In this document: piece by piece, positions 17,334-26,170 of the stretch
Position numbering within the stretch: the first letter of the stretch is position 1
Layout: every line of letters begins with the position of its first letter
From: JBGAHD01 sp044226395
GTDB lineage: Bacteria > Pseudomonadota > Gammaproteobacteria > Xanthomonadales > Ahniellaceae
Length of the DNA: 64,000 nt
Reading direction: 5' to 3'
Assembly: GCA_044226395.1 (NCBI GenBank)
Contig: JBGAHD010000003.1
Coordinates: 620,001 to 684,000 of the forward strand
Notes under the pieces: generated by a model
Seen by the model: only the letters and a program-made list of their open reading frames with translations
Databases searched by the model: none
What the model was told of the DNA's origin: nothing
Translations under genes and position numbers: made by a program

Positions 17334-17888
17334 ATGGCGTTGCTGCAGACACCGCAAGTCAGCCTCGGCGCGCCCGCGCCGGATTTTGATCTGCCGGGCA
17401 CCGACGGTCGACGCCACACGCGCGACGCTAGTCGTGGCGCGCGCGGCTTGCTGGTGATGTTCATCTGCAATCATTGCCCCTACGTCAAGGCGATTCGCGA
17501 GCGTCTGACGACGGATGCCGCCGAACTCATCGCCGCCGGCATCGGCGTGGTCGCGATCAGCAGCAACGACGCCGCGGCGTATCCGGAAGATTCGTTCGAG
17601 TGCATGAAGACGCTGTCGACCGAATTGCGCTGGCCGTTTCCCTATCTTTACGACGAAGCGCAGACGGTCGCGCGCGCGTACGGCGCGGTCTGCACGCCCG
17701 ATTTCTTCGGCTACGACGCCAAATTGAATCTGCGCTACCGCGGCCGTCTCGATGACGCGCAACAGCGGCCGCGCAACGCCAACACGCGCCGCGAGTTGGT
17801 GACGGCGATGCTCGACATCGCCAAGAGTGGCACGACGACGATCGAACAGGTGCCGAGCATGGGGTGTTCGATTAAGTATCGGAGATAG
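17334..17888 (+). CDS. Thioredoxin-fold protein of the AhpC/TSA-redoxin type
   Basis: 184 residues without signal peptide. GAPAPDFDLPGTDG is the usual redoxin start and FICNHCPYVKA holds a CxxC-like active site (C-N-H-C). The later YGAVCTPDFFGYD segment matches the family of cytosolic thioredoxin-like proteins with a third cysteine. It is probably a thiol peroxidase or disulfide reductase; the partner is unknown. ATG 17334 is preferred because AAGGA lies 6 nt upstream; ATG 17328 overlaps the previous stop but sits on top of that SD. It is coupled to the YdjM-like gene. Confidence 0.85.
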   Translation: MALLQTPQVSLGAPAPDFDLPGTDGRRHTRDASRGARGLLVMFICNHCPYVKAIRERLTTDAAELIAAGIGVVAISSNDAAAYPEDSFECMKTLSTELRWPFPYLYDEAQTVARAYGAVCTPDFFGYDAKLNLRYRGRLDDAQQRPRNANTRRELVTAMLDIAKSGTTTIEQVPSMGCSIKYRR

Positions 17889-17927
17889 CGCGCGGCCCGA
17901 TTGGTCGGGCGAGGACAGGGAGGGGGT

Positions 17928-19394
17928 ATGGACGCGAATTTGCTGCTCAACTTCGTCACGTTGCTGTTTGGCTCGGCGCCTAGGGATCGGGCGCTTCTGC
18001 GGAAGGTCACCGATCTACTGACCACCGGCACGGAGATCGATTCCAAGTTACTCGAGCCCGTGATGTGCATGGAGACTCCTGGCGGATTGATCGCGGGATC
18101 CGCCGTCGCCGTCGCGGAGCACTGGGCGATGAGCGCGGCGCATTGTTTCCGTCAAGAGATGACCGGATTGCGCCTGAGAAATCCCGACGACACCCGCGCC
18201 GCCACGGTCGAGGCCATTCATTGGCGCGATGGCGATAGCTTCGAGTTCGGCAAGTCCACGATCTGGCCCGTCTCCGCGAGGAGCAAGGGAGGACGTCGCG
18301 ATGAGCTCGTGCTGTTGCGGACGAGGGAGCCCATCGCCGATGCCAAGGTGAGCGCGCTGATCGATTGGCAAACCATGTCGCCCAAGGAAGCGCCGCTACT
18401 CGCGGGCTTCGGCGAAGATGATCAGGGCAACTACCCCAGGCGCGGCACGGTCATCCTGCTCGAATACTTTGCCGACACGCGCGAGCGCCGCGGCGCGTTG
18501 CGCCGAGTCCCAGGCATTGACGATCTGATCGCGGCGATGACTCTCGACGCAAAGAAAACCGATCCGCCGAAGACCCATCCCCTGATGTTCAACCTGCCGT
18601 ATCAAGACTACAGCGGTGGTCCGGTCCTTCAAGGCGTGGCGAGTATTAGCGAACTGCGACTCCGTGGCATCCACGTGTCACGCGCGCGCGCGGGTGAAGT
18701 GGCGCCCTTTGAATCCCAAGAGCCTATGGAGCAAGTGGCGTGTTTTCTGCCGTTGTTGCCGGGAGATCGTCCTTGGTTCGATCGGCTGGTACTGGCCCGA
18801 AGCAATATCGGAAATTCTCCCGCGCGACTAGTCGATCGATTCACTTTGCGCGATCGCTACCTCTGCAAGACGCTCGGCAGTGCCATGGACATCGGTGGTA
18901 CCTGGCGCTTGCACGATGTCAGCGGCAAGGCGAAGTTTCTCGGACTGTGTGGCACGGTCGTGGTAATGCCCTCCGCCACGGGGGACTCCGCGCGTGTCGA
19001 GATCGCCGACAAGTCCGGGATCAATCGCGTGGCCTTCAATGTCACGCCGGCCTATGTCGACGGCGTCGGTCTGGTTGCATTCGCCGGCGTTCACAAGGCG
19101 AGCGCGCAGTCGCCCGCGTTCTATCTGTTCCTGGAGAACTCCGGGGAGATCGACGGCAAGGAAGTCCGGCGCATTCGAATCGAAGTGTTCGTGAAAGGCA
19201 CGACCGAGCGAAAGCCCAGCAAGAAAAATATCAAGGCCAACTGGGACGACCCCAACGCCAAGCCGATGACGATCACGCACGTGTGCAAGAGCAACTCGAC
19301 AGCGCACGTCCCGCTGCTCGATCCCGAACCGCCGGAACTGGGTGACGACGACGACGACCAGGACGAAGAGGGTGACGGTTACGAGGAAAATTGA
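17928..19394 (+). CDS. Trypsin-like serine peptidase without signal peptide
   Basis: 488 residues. The S1-type triad can be placed at H72 (MSAAHCF), D125 (RRDELVLL) and S229 (QDYSGGPV). The usual GDSGGP is altered to DYSGGP, so the residue before the nucleophile is Tyr rather than Asp. I see no Sec or Tat signal (start MDANLLLNFVTLL), which would place it in the cytosol. Residues 290-470 form an extra C-terminal domain of unknown type, followed by a strongly acidic tail (GDDDDDQDEEGDG). The ATG has AGGGAGGGGG upstream. It lies 35 bp before the CHAT gene, an association known from bacterial conflict/caspase-like systems; the link here is inference. Confidence 0.75.
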   Translation: MDANLLLNFVTLLFGSAPRDRALLRKVTDLLTTGTEIDSKLLEPVMCMETPGGLIAGSAVAVAEHWAMSAAHCFRQEMTGLRLRNPDDTRAATVEAIHWRDGDSFEFGKSTIWPVSARSKGGRRDELVLLRTREPIADAKVSALIDWQTMSPKEAPLLAGFGEDDQGNYPRRGTVILLEYFADTRERRGALRRVPGIDDLIAAMTLDAKKTDPPKTHPLMFNLPYQDYSGGPVLQGVASISELRLRGIHVSRARAGEVAPFESQEPMEQVACFLPLLPGDRPWFDRLVLARSNIGNSPARLVDRFTLRDRYLCKTLGSAMDIGGTWRLHDVSGKAKFLGLCGTVVVMPSATGDSARVEIADKSGINRVAFNVTPAYVDGVGLVAFAGVHKASAQSPAFYLFLENSGEIDGKEVRRIRIEVFVKGTTERKPSKKNIKANWDDPNAKPMTITHVCKSNSTAHVPLLDPEPPELGDDDDDQDEEGDGYEEN

Positions 19395-19429
19395 CTCGCG
19401 GACTCTAGTCCACGAGCTATCGCGCCGCC

Positions 19430-22400
19430 ATGCACACGCGTACTCGACGAGCTCATAGTGTGGCCACGCGCGTCCTCGCGTCGCTCGGTCTCGGCATCGC
19501 GGCAATAGCGTTCTGGCCGTCGGCATCGTCGGCCACTGAACCCATCCGTTGCGGCGATCCACCAAGCTCGATCACGCTTTCGCGCCAAGGCGTGACGGTC
19601 GTTCGCGTGGCGGCACCGCCCTCCTCAGCGCTGATGGTTATCGAAGAACAAGGGCGCGATCTCGAGCTAAGCGTCGATGGCGCGCCCTTCGTGGGTTTCG
19701 ACGCGGGGCCCATGCGGATGGGCATCGGGGCCTTGGCCATCGCGGGTGATCGCATGGTGGGCTTGCGACCGCGCGCGGACAACGGCATCGAGTCTCGTCG
19801 CGAGATCACCGCGCGGGTGAGTCTCGAATGCCCCGAGGCGCCCGCGCATGCCGATTTGCTCGACTGCTTGCCCGCGGTCTCGGCGATGGCTGCTGATCGT
19901 GCGACGACGTTCGATGAGTCTCGCGCGACGCCACTGTGCGCGGCCTTGATCGCGCACGCGCGCGGCGCGCTCGCTTCAAAGCAAGGTCGTAACGCCGACG
20001 CCGCGGCGCAGTACGCAGTAGCCGCGCGACAATGGCGCGTGCTGGGCGATGAGACGCGCGCGGCGATTGCGGATTTCGCGCGACTGGAAACTTGGTTTCG
20101 TACGGGCCAGTCCGAGGCGTCGATCGCGCGGGCGAGCGAGATCAGCGCGCGTCTCGAGACCTTGCATCACCCCTTTTTCGCCGCCCGCGCGCGCATGGTC
20201 GGTTGCCTGGCGCAGGCGCGCACGGGCCGCTTCGACGCAGCGCGCGATTGCATGATCGAAGTCGCCGAGGCGCAGGCGCGGCTGGGCGAATGGAGCGCGG
20301 CGGGCAATGTCTGGGTCGCGCTGTGCACCATGTTGGCCACGCAGGGGCGCGACGCGGAACTGCGCGCGACGCTCGCGCGCGTCGAAGCCTTGGGCGAGGC
20401 GCGCTTCGGGCCGCTCGCTTCGGGTCGTCTGGCGAATCTGCGTGCTGATATGGCCTTGAGCGAAGGCCGCGTGGGCGAGGCCTTGGCGCAGATCGATCTG
20501 GCGTACGCGCGCTTCGAGCAGGAGCGCAATGTGCGCGAGCAAATGAACTCCGCCTTGCGCGGCGCGCGCATCCTGCTTGATCTAGGCGCGCTGACGCAGG
20601 CGCGACTCGCGGTCGATCGCGCCTTGGCGCTGGCCGACTACACGCAACTCGCGCCGCGCGTCGGCGCGGCCTTGGTCTTGCGCGCGAACATCGAACTGGA
20701 ATCAGGTCGACTGGAATCCGCTTGGGTGGCCGCGCGCGAAGCGGGGCGCGCGTTCACCACGGCCTCGATGCCCGCGGCGCTGTTGGAGGCGCGCGCGCTG
20801 GAGACGCAGATCGCGGTCGCCTTGGCATTGCCGGTCCCTTCGGATTCTACGAACTTGCCCAAGGACGCCGGCACCTTGCCCACGTCCGCGCGGGTGGCCA
20901 TGCGCATCATCGCGGCGATGCGCGCGGTGTCGACGGCGAAGTCCAATGAGGCCGTGCGCGAGTTACGCGCCGCGCTCGACGAGCCGCTGGACTTGCGTGA
21001 TCGCGTGCGCGTGACGCGGCTGCTGGCCGAACACCTCGCGCGCGCGGGTCGCGCCCCCGAGGCGATGCAGTTGCTCGAACCCGCGCTCGTCGGCGTTCGT
21101 CGACTCACGGAACGCGCGCGACCCTTGGCCTTGCGCTATCTGCTCGCGCAACGCGCTGCGGCGCTGCTGCGCACCTGGGTCGATGTCTACGCGCAGTTGC
21201 CCGAAGGCGAGCGACCTGCTCCCGACGTGGTGTGGCAAACGGTGCTCACGTCGCGCGATTGGCGATGGTCAGCGGCGGTACTCGACGAGCCGACAACGCC
21301 GGCTATCACCTCGTCACGCGCCAGCGCCGCCGAATTCGACGAGGCCGTGTCGCGAATGCTCTTGCCCGCCGAAGGCGACGCGCCCGACGCGCGCGCCTTC
21401 GCGGCGGAGCGACGCCTACTGGCGTACCTCGGCGCGGCAGGTCAAGGGCAAGAGGCCGCGCCAACGCCATCGCCAGCGCCGACATTGCCGACCGCGAATG
21501 CCGATGAGTTGACCATGATGTACGTCATCGGCGACACGCACGCATTCCTGCTGACGCGTTCGCCAGCGGGCACGCAGGTCTTCGAGTTATCGTCGCCGCC
21601 ACGTATCGATGCCGCGCGGCGCGCGATGCTTTCGGCTTTGCGTGGGCCTGAAGTGCCGATGGCGGAAGTGCAGGCCGCGGCGCGCGAGTTGTCCACCGTC
21701 CTGTTGCCGGAAGCAGCACGCATCGACGCGAAGCGCGTCAACATCCTCGCCGACGAGGCGCTGCAAGACGTGCCTTTCGCGCTCTTGGCCTGGCCCAGTC
21801 AATCGACCACCTTGGGCGACGCCGCCGCCTTGAGCATGATCGATGCGCCGTCAGCCTCCGCGAGCCCGCTTACTTCAAGCGGCGATCTTGCGGTGCTGCT
21901 GGCCGACATGCCGAACGTGAGCGATCCGCGCTTGCCGCGTCTGCAAGCCTTGCGTGGCGAAGCCGAGCGCATCGCCGCGTCTTTGCCGACGCGACGCGTG
22001 CGCACGATCAGTGATTCGTCGTTGACGCGCGCGGCGCTGGGCGATGCCTTGCGCGCTTCCGATCAGTGGCTGCATCTTGCCGCGCATGGCGTCAATCTGC
22101 CGCGGATGCAGGGCTATGCCGGCGTGTGGTTGCCGCCGACGGCGGGCACGACGACGCCGCGCTTCGTCAGTTGGATGGAATTGGTCGAGCAACCGCTGCA
22201 TGCGGAGCTGGCCGTGCTCAACGCCTGTGACTTGGCCGCCGCGCCGATCGATGCGGCGGGCGGCGCAGCGAGTTTCGCACAGGCCTTGTCGGCGGCCGGC
22301 GTGCGGCACGTGGTCGCGGCGCTGTGGCCGGTGAGCGATGCCGCGACCTTTGTGTGGGTGCCGGCCTTCTACGCCGAGCTCGACCGCGCGCGCGATCCGG

Positions 22401-22507
22401 CGATGGCCTTGCAAGCGGCGCGCGCCGCGCTGGAGCGCAGTCGCCGCTTTCGGCATCCGTACTATTGGGCGTCGCTGACGTACTACGCGCGTGGTGACGC
22501 GCGCTGA
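19430..22507 (+). CDS. Exported TPR-CHAT (caspase-like) protein
   Basis: 1025 residues. N-terminal signal peptide (VLASLGLGIAAIAFWPSAS, cleavage near SSA-TEP). Roughly residues 150-600 are Ala/Arg-rich helical repeats typical of TPRs. The C-terminal 250 residues are a CHAT domain with catalytic His at 886 (WLHLAAHG) and Cys at 933 (AVLNACD), followed by GGAASFAQALSAAGVRHVVAALWPV and AFYAEL. CHAT domains are clan CD cysteine peptidases; some are activated by partners or ligands. Both catalytic residues are intact. The signal peptide implies periplasmic action, which does not match the apparently cytosolic trypsin-like neighbour. No strong SD is seen before the ATG. Confidence 0.88.
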   Translation: MHTRTRRAHSVATRVLASLGLGIAAIAFWPSASSATEPIRCGDPPSSITLSRQGVTVVRVAAPPSSALMVIEEQGRDLELSVDGAPFVGFDAGPMRMGIGALAIAGDRMVGLRPRADNGIESRREITARVSLECPEAPAHADLLDCLPAVSAMAADRATTFDESRATPLCAALIAHARGALASKQGRNADAAAQYAVAARQWRVLGDETRAAIADFARLETWFRTGQSEASIARASEISARLETLHHPFFAARARMVGCLAQARTGRFDAARDCMIEVAEAQARLGEWSAAGNVWVALCTMLATQGRDAELRATLARVEALGEARFGPLASGRLANLRADMALSEGRVGEALAQIDLAYARFEQERNVREQMNSALRGARILLDLGALTQARLAVDRALALADYTQLAPRVGAALVLRANIELESGRLESAWVAAREAGRAFTTASMPAALLEARALETQIAVALALPVPSDSTNLPKDAGTLPTSARVAMRIIAAMRAVSTAKSNEAVRELRAALDEPLDLRDRVRVTRLLAEHLARAGRAPEAMQLLEPALVGVRRLTERARPLALRYLLAQRAAALLRTWVDVYAQLPEGERPAPDVVWQTVLTSRDWRWSAAVLDEPTTPAITSSRASAAEFDEAVSRMLLPAEGDAPDARAFAAERRLLAYLGAAGQGQEAAPTPSPAPTLPTANADELTMMYVIGDTHAFLLTRSPAGTQVFELSSPPRIDAARRAMLSALRGPEVPMAEVQAAARELSTVLLPEAARIDAKRVNILADEALQDVPFALLAWPSQSTTLGDAAALSMIDAPSASASPLTSSGDLAVLLADMPNVSDPRLPRLQALRGEAERIAASLPTRRVRTISDSSLTRAALGDALRASDQWLHLAAHGVNLPRMQGYAGVWLPPTAGTTTPRFVSWMELVEQPLHAELAVLNACDLAAAPIDAAGGAASFAQALSAAGVRHVVAALWPVSDAATFVWVPAFYAELDRARDPAMALQAARAALERSRRFRHPYYWASLTYYARGDAR

Positions 22508-22510
22508 CGT

Positions 22511-23200
22511 TCAGCGTCGGCCGAACAGCGTGCCCAGCAGGTTCGCGCCTTGGGCGAGATCGGCGAAGTCGACATCGCCGTCGCCATCGCGATCGAGCAC
22601 CGCGCCGAGCAAGCCGCTCGCGGCGCCATGACTTTGCATGCGCTGCATGTCGTGGCCAAGCACCTGACTGAGGCCACCGGCATCGAGGCCGCGTTGGCGC
22701 GTCTGATTGCCCAGCACGCTCATCACCAGCGGCGCGAGCATCTGCAACAGCTGCGCGGATTGCTGCATGTTCAGACCCGAAGCGGCGCCCAGACCCTGTT
22801 GCACGCGCGTCTGACGATCGCCGAACAGATGACCGAGAATCGCGGCGCCCGCGCCGAGATCAAGGCCGCCGCCACCGCCGCCCGTGTTGCCGCCCAGCAG
22901 GCCACCGAGCAAGTCGCCAAGGCCGCCACCGCCGCCGCTCGCGCCACCGCCAAGGCCCCCGAGCATCTGACCGAGCACGGCCATCGGATCGCTGTTGGCG
23001 TGATCGCGCTCCAACGCGCGATGCAGCGCCTGCGCGCCTTGCGCGGTGCTGGCGTTGCGGCCCAGGCCGCCAATCAGCAGCGGCAGCGCCGCTTCGATCG
23101 CGCCCTGCGCTTGTTGCGGCGAGGTGCCGAGTTGGCGCGCGGCGGCGTGAATGGTGTTCTGATCGATGGCGCCGACGACGGCGTCGAGAATCGAGCTCAT
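22511..23200 (-). CDS. DUF937 (YidB-like) protein with EF-hand-like loop
   Basis: 229 residues. The N-terminal MSSILDAVVGAIDQNTIHAAARQLG segment and the following helical part match DUF937. A glycine-rich linker (residues 86-115, runs of G with LGG repeats) separates it from a second helical part. Near the C-terminus, DRDGDGDVDFADL is a canonical calcium-binding EF-hand loop. There is no signal peptide. The start at 23200 has GGAGGG 6 nt upstream; the longer frame adds no conserved sequence. It is convergent with the CHAT gene, 3 bp away. The function of DUF937 proteins is unknown. Confidence 0.85.
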   Translation of the reverse strand: MSSILDAVVGAIDQNTIHAAARQLGTSPQQAQGAIEAALPLLIGGLGRNASTAQGAQALHRALERDHANSDPMAVLGQMLGGLGGGASGGGGGLGDLLGGLLGGNTGGGGGGLDLGAGAAILGHLFGDRQTRVQQGLGAASGLNMQQSAQLLQMLAPLVMSVLGNQTRQRGLDAGGLSQVLGHDMQRMQSHGAASGLLGAVLDRDGDGDVDFADLAQGANLLGTLFGRR

Positions 23201-23304
23201 GGTGGTCCCTCCCCGAAGTGGATCGACAGCATGACACCATCGTCGCGCCGGCGTGATCGGCTCGACCGCGATCGGCGTCACATCTGGTTACGGACGGAGC
23301 TTTC

Positions 23305-24291
23305 TCAGGCGGCGCGCGTCAGCGGGTCTTGCAGCCCATCGAAGTAGTCGCGCGTCAGGCGCACTTGGTCGGCGGCGCTTTCGGCGCGATTGACCACGGC
23401 GCGAAAGGCCGCGTTCTCGGGCCGATCCTTGCTGTACCAGCCCAGATGCTTGCGCGCGATCCGAACGCCCTGGGCTTCGCCGTAAAAGGCGTGCAGGTTT
23501 TCCAAATGCTCTAGCAGAATGTCGCGCACTTCGGCGGGCGTTGGCGCCGGCAGATGCTCGCCAGTGGCGAGGAAGTGCGCGATCTCGCGGAAGATCCACG
23601 GCCGGCCTTGCGCCGCGCGACCGATCAGCACGGCGTCGGCGCCGGTGCGCGCGAGCACGTCACGTGCTTTCTCGGGCGAATCGATGTCGCCGTTGGCGAA
23701 CACGGGAATCGTCGCGGCGGCCTTGATCGTGGCGATGGTGTCGTACTCGGCTTCGCCTTCGTACATGTCCTCGCGCGTGCGGCCGTGGATGGCGAGCGCG
23801 GCGATGCCGGCCTCTTCCGCGATGCGGGCGATGGTCGGCGCGTTCTTTTGAGCGCGTGCGTAGCCGGTGCGAATTTTCAAAGTCACGGGCACGTCGACCG
23901 CGCGCACCACGGCGTCGAGAATGCGCGCGACCAGGGCCTCGTCGCGCATCAGCGCGGAGCCGGCGAAGACATTGCATACCTTCTTCGCGGGGCAGCCCAT
24001 GTTGATGTCGATGATCTGCGCGCCATGATCGACGTTGTAGCGCGCGGCGTCGGCGAGCATCGCCGGGTCATAGCCCGCGATCTGGACGCTGATTGGCGCG
24101 GGTTCGCCGTCGTGATCCATGCGCTGACGCGATTTACGCGTGCCCCACAGGCGCGGATCGGAAATCGTCATCTCCGACACCGCCAAGCCCGCGCCCAGCC
24201 GCTTGCACAGCTGACGGAACGGCTTGTCCGTCACGCCCGCCATGGGCGCGAGGATCAGGGGCGGTTCGATGTGATGCGGTCCGATGCGCAT
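23305..24291 (-). CDS. dusB: tRNA-dihydrouridine synthase DusB
   Basis: 328 residues. Flavin-dependent reduction of uridines in the tRNA D-loop. APMAGVTDKPFRQL (15-28), the catalytic DINMGCPAKKV (Cys100), KIRTGY and IHGRTREDMYEGEAEY are diagnostic of DusB. It starts at the ATG at 24291, just before the conserved N-terminus; the long upstream frame is not homologous. In many Gammaproteobacteria fis follows dusB; here the DUF937 gene follows instead and no fis is present. Confidence 0.95.
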   Translation of the reverse strand: MRIGPHHIEPPLILAPMAGVTDKPFRQLCKRLGAGLAVSEMTISDPRLWGTRKSRQRMDHDGEPAPISVQIAGYDPAMLADAARYNVDHGAQIIDINMGCPAKKVCNVFAGSALMRDEALVARILDAVVRAVDVPVTLKIRTGYARAQKNAPTIARIAEEAGIAALAIHGRTREDMYEGEAEYDTIATIKAAATIPVFANGDIDSPEKARDVLARTGADAVLIGRAAQGRPWIFREIAHFLATGEHLPAPTPAEVRDILLEHLENLHAFYGEAQGVRIARKHLGWYSKDRPENAAFRAVVNRAESAADQVRLTRDYFDGLQDPLTRAA

Positions 24292-24413
24292 GGCGCGGCA
24301 TTGTAGTGGCAGTTGGGGCGGGGTGCTTGGAGGGCATGCGCCGTGGTCCGGCCCTCGGTCGCGACGCGCGCTCTCGATGCCTGCCAGCGCGAGCGCGTGA
24401 CCAAGCCCTCGAG

Positions 24414-24440
24414 CGTCGGTTGACGAACCGTCAACCGACG
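24414..24440. promoter_or_regulatory. Perfect 11-bp inverted repeat between dusB and the TolB-like gene
   Basis: CGTCGGTTGAC at 24414-24424 pairs with GTCAACCGACG at 24430-24440 (loop GAACC). It lies in the divergent gap, 123 bp from dusB and 118 bp from the TolB-like gene. It could be an operator or an RNA hairpin; the sequence alone does not decide. Confidence 0.5.
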
Positions 24441-24558
24441 GGCGGCGCACTTGACGAGGTCGGGATGTTGCCGTCGACGTCCTGTCACGACACTGCGCCT
24501 CGGTGTCGGTCCGCACTCGCGCGGCACACCAACCGACAGTCAAGCAGGGAGACGGACG

Positions 24559-26022
24559 ATGAAGACGATGCGTGTGAAAGCGATCTTGCTGGGGGCGGCG
24601 ATCTGGCTGACCTTCGGCACGGCCCATGCGGTGGACCAGGACTACGACGGCTTGTCGAGCATCCGCGAATTCGAGCTGGGATTGAACGACGAGGACCGCG
24701 ACAGCAATGACGATGGCCTGATCGATGGCCTGGCGTTCGGTGGCACGGCGCTGCTCTCGGTCAACCTCCAGAATCCCATCGCGGCTCCTGGTCACTCGAA
24801 GGCGCCCGCGATCACGGCCGATGGCGCGCGCGTGTTCTACGAGTCGAATCGCGGCGATTTGGTCGCGAGCGATCGCAATGGGGAATCCGACATCTTCGCC
24901 GTCGATATCGTCACGGGTCACACGCAGATCGTCAGCACGAACGTCGCCGGCGTGCAGTGCGATCACGGCGCGTGGAATCCCTCGACGACCGGCAACGGGG
25001 TGCAGATCGTGTTTCAGGCGGTCTGCAGCAACTTGGTGACCACGCCCGTCCCTTCGCCGTACACGCAGGTCTACCTCAAGGATCTGCTAACGGGCGCCGT
25101 GGAACTGATCAGCAAGCGCCCCGATGGCGTGTCCGGCATCGGCCCCAGCAGCGCCGCGATGATTTCGCGCGATGGTCGCTACGTGGTGTTCAGTTCCTTC
25201 GCGAATGAACTCGTGCCGACGCCGACGGGGCCGAGTCGTTCGGACATCTACCTCTACGATCGCATGACGGCGCAGATGCGCCTGGTCAGCAAGGCCGTCA
25301 ACGGCACGCGCGCCAACGGCAATTCCTACAATCCGGTGTTTTCCAAGGACGGTGAGTTCGTCGCCTTTGATTCGCTGGCGAGCAACTTGGTGACCAACGA
25401 CACCAACAGCAGTCGCGATGTCTTTGTCTACGCGATCGCGACCGGCGTGCTGCAACGCGTGAGCGTCGACAGCAACGGCGTGCAGCGTTCGGGGCATTCG
25501 ACGTACCCGCGGCTTTCCGCCGACGGTCGCTATGTCGCGTTCACGAGTTGGGCCGCGTTCTCGCCGCCCGACACCAACCAGAAACTCGACACGTATTTCT
25601 ATGACCGCGTCACGCGAAAGATCGAACTCGTCAGCCTGGATCGCTTCGGCCGTTCGATCGAGCAGCACAGCATCGGTGGGCATGTGTCGGACAACGGCCG
25701 TTACGTGGTGATTCGCTCGCAGGTGCGCAGCATGACCGCCGATATTTTGCCGCCGAGCCGATATCCGCCGACGCCGTCGTCCATTCCGACCGATGTGGAT
25801 TTCTTCGCTTACGTGCGGGATCGACTCACTGGCCAGGTCACGCTGATCGCCAAGCCTTTCAATATGACGGGGCGAGATCACTTCATCGAGGATCTGGATG
25901 TCTCCGACGAAGGCGGGGTCGCTTTCCATGCTTCGGGCACGCTCGATGCTTGGGTCGAAGGCGAGTATTCCACGGGCGTCGACATCTACGTGGCCAAGAC
26001 GCCGTTCGCCGATCCGAAGTGA
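24559..26022 (+). CDS. Exported TolB-like beta-propeller protein
   Basis: 487 residues with signal peptide (ILLGAAIWLTFGTAHA). Just after it, DQDYDGLSSIREFELGLND and DRDSNDDGLIDG resemble thrombospondin type-3-like calcium-binding repeats. The rest consists of PD40/TolB blades, recognisable as SRDGRYVVFSS, SKDGEFVAFDS, SADGRYVAFTS and SDNGRYVVIRS, each followed by a DxYxYDR-type strand. Such proteins are usually secreted or periplasmic; the ligand is unknown. The start at 24559 has AGGGAG 9 nt upstream. It is monocistronic, ending at a hairpin shared with the convergent acyltransferase. Confidence 0.85.
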   Translation: MKTMRVKAILLGAAIWLTFGTAHAVDQDYDGLSSIREFELGLNDEDRDSNDDGLIDGLAFGGTALLSVNLQNPIAAPGHSKAPAITADGARVFYESNRGDLVASDRNGESDIFAVDIVTGHTQIVSTNVAGVQCDHGAWNPSTTGNGVQIVFQAVCSNLVTTPVPSPYTQVYLKDLLTGAVELISKRPDGVSGIGPSSAAMISRDGRYVVFSSFANELVPTPTGPSRSDIYLYDRMTAQMRLVSKAVNGTRANGNSYNPVFSKDGEFVAFDSLASNLVTNDTNSSRDVFVYAIATGVLQRVSVDSNGVQRSGHSTYPRLSADGRYVAFTSWAAFSPPDTNQKLDTYFYDRVTRKIELVSLDRFGRSIEQHSIGGHVSDNGRYVVIRSQVRSMTADILPPSRYPPTPSSIPTDVDFFAYVRDRLTGQVTLIAKPFNMTGRDHFIEDLDVSDEGGVAFHASGTLDAWVEGEYSTGVDIYVAKTPFADPK

Positions 26023-26056
26023 TCGCGCGGTGGTGATGCGAAATTCATGATATGGC

Positions 26057-26080
26057 GCGCGCTTGAGTGATCAAGCGCGC
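26057..26080. terminator. Bidirectional hairpin between convergent genes
   Basis: GCGCGCTTGA (26057-26066) and TCAAGCGCGC (26071-26080) form a perfect 10-bp stem with a GTGA loop between two convergent stop codons (26022 and 26171). There is no T-tract on either side. Confidence 0.55.
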
Positions 26081-26170
26081 GGCACTACGAAGGACAGCCA
26101 GTGAGTAGCGGTGTCTCGTGATGGTGATGCGCGCCTCGACCTCGTTCGCGGCCATTCCGCGGAACAGATG

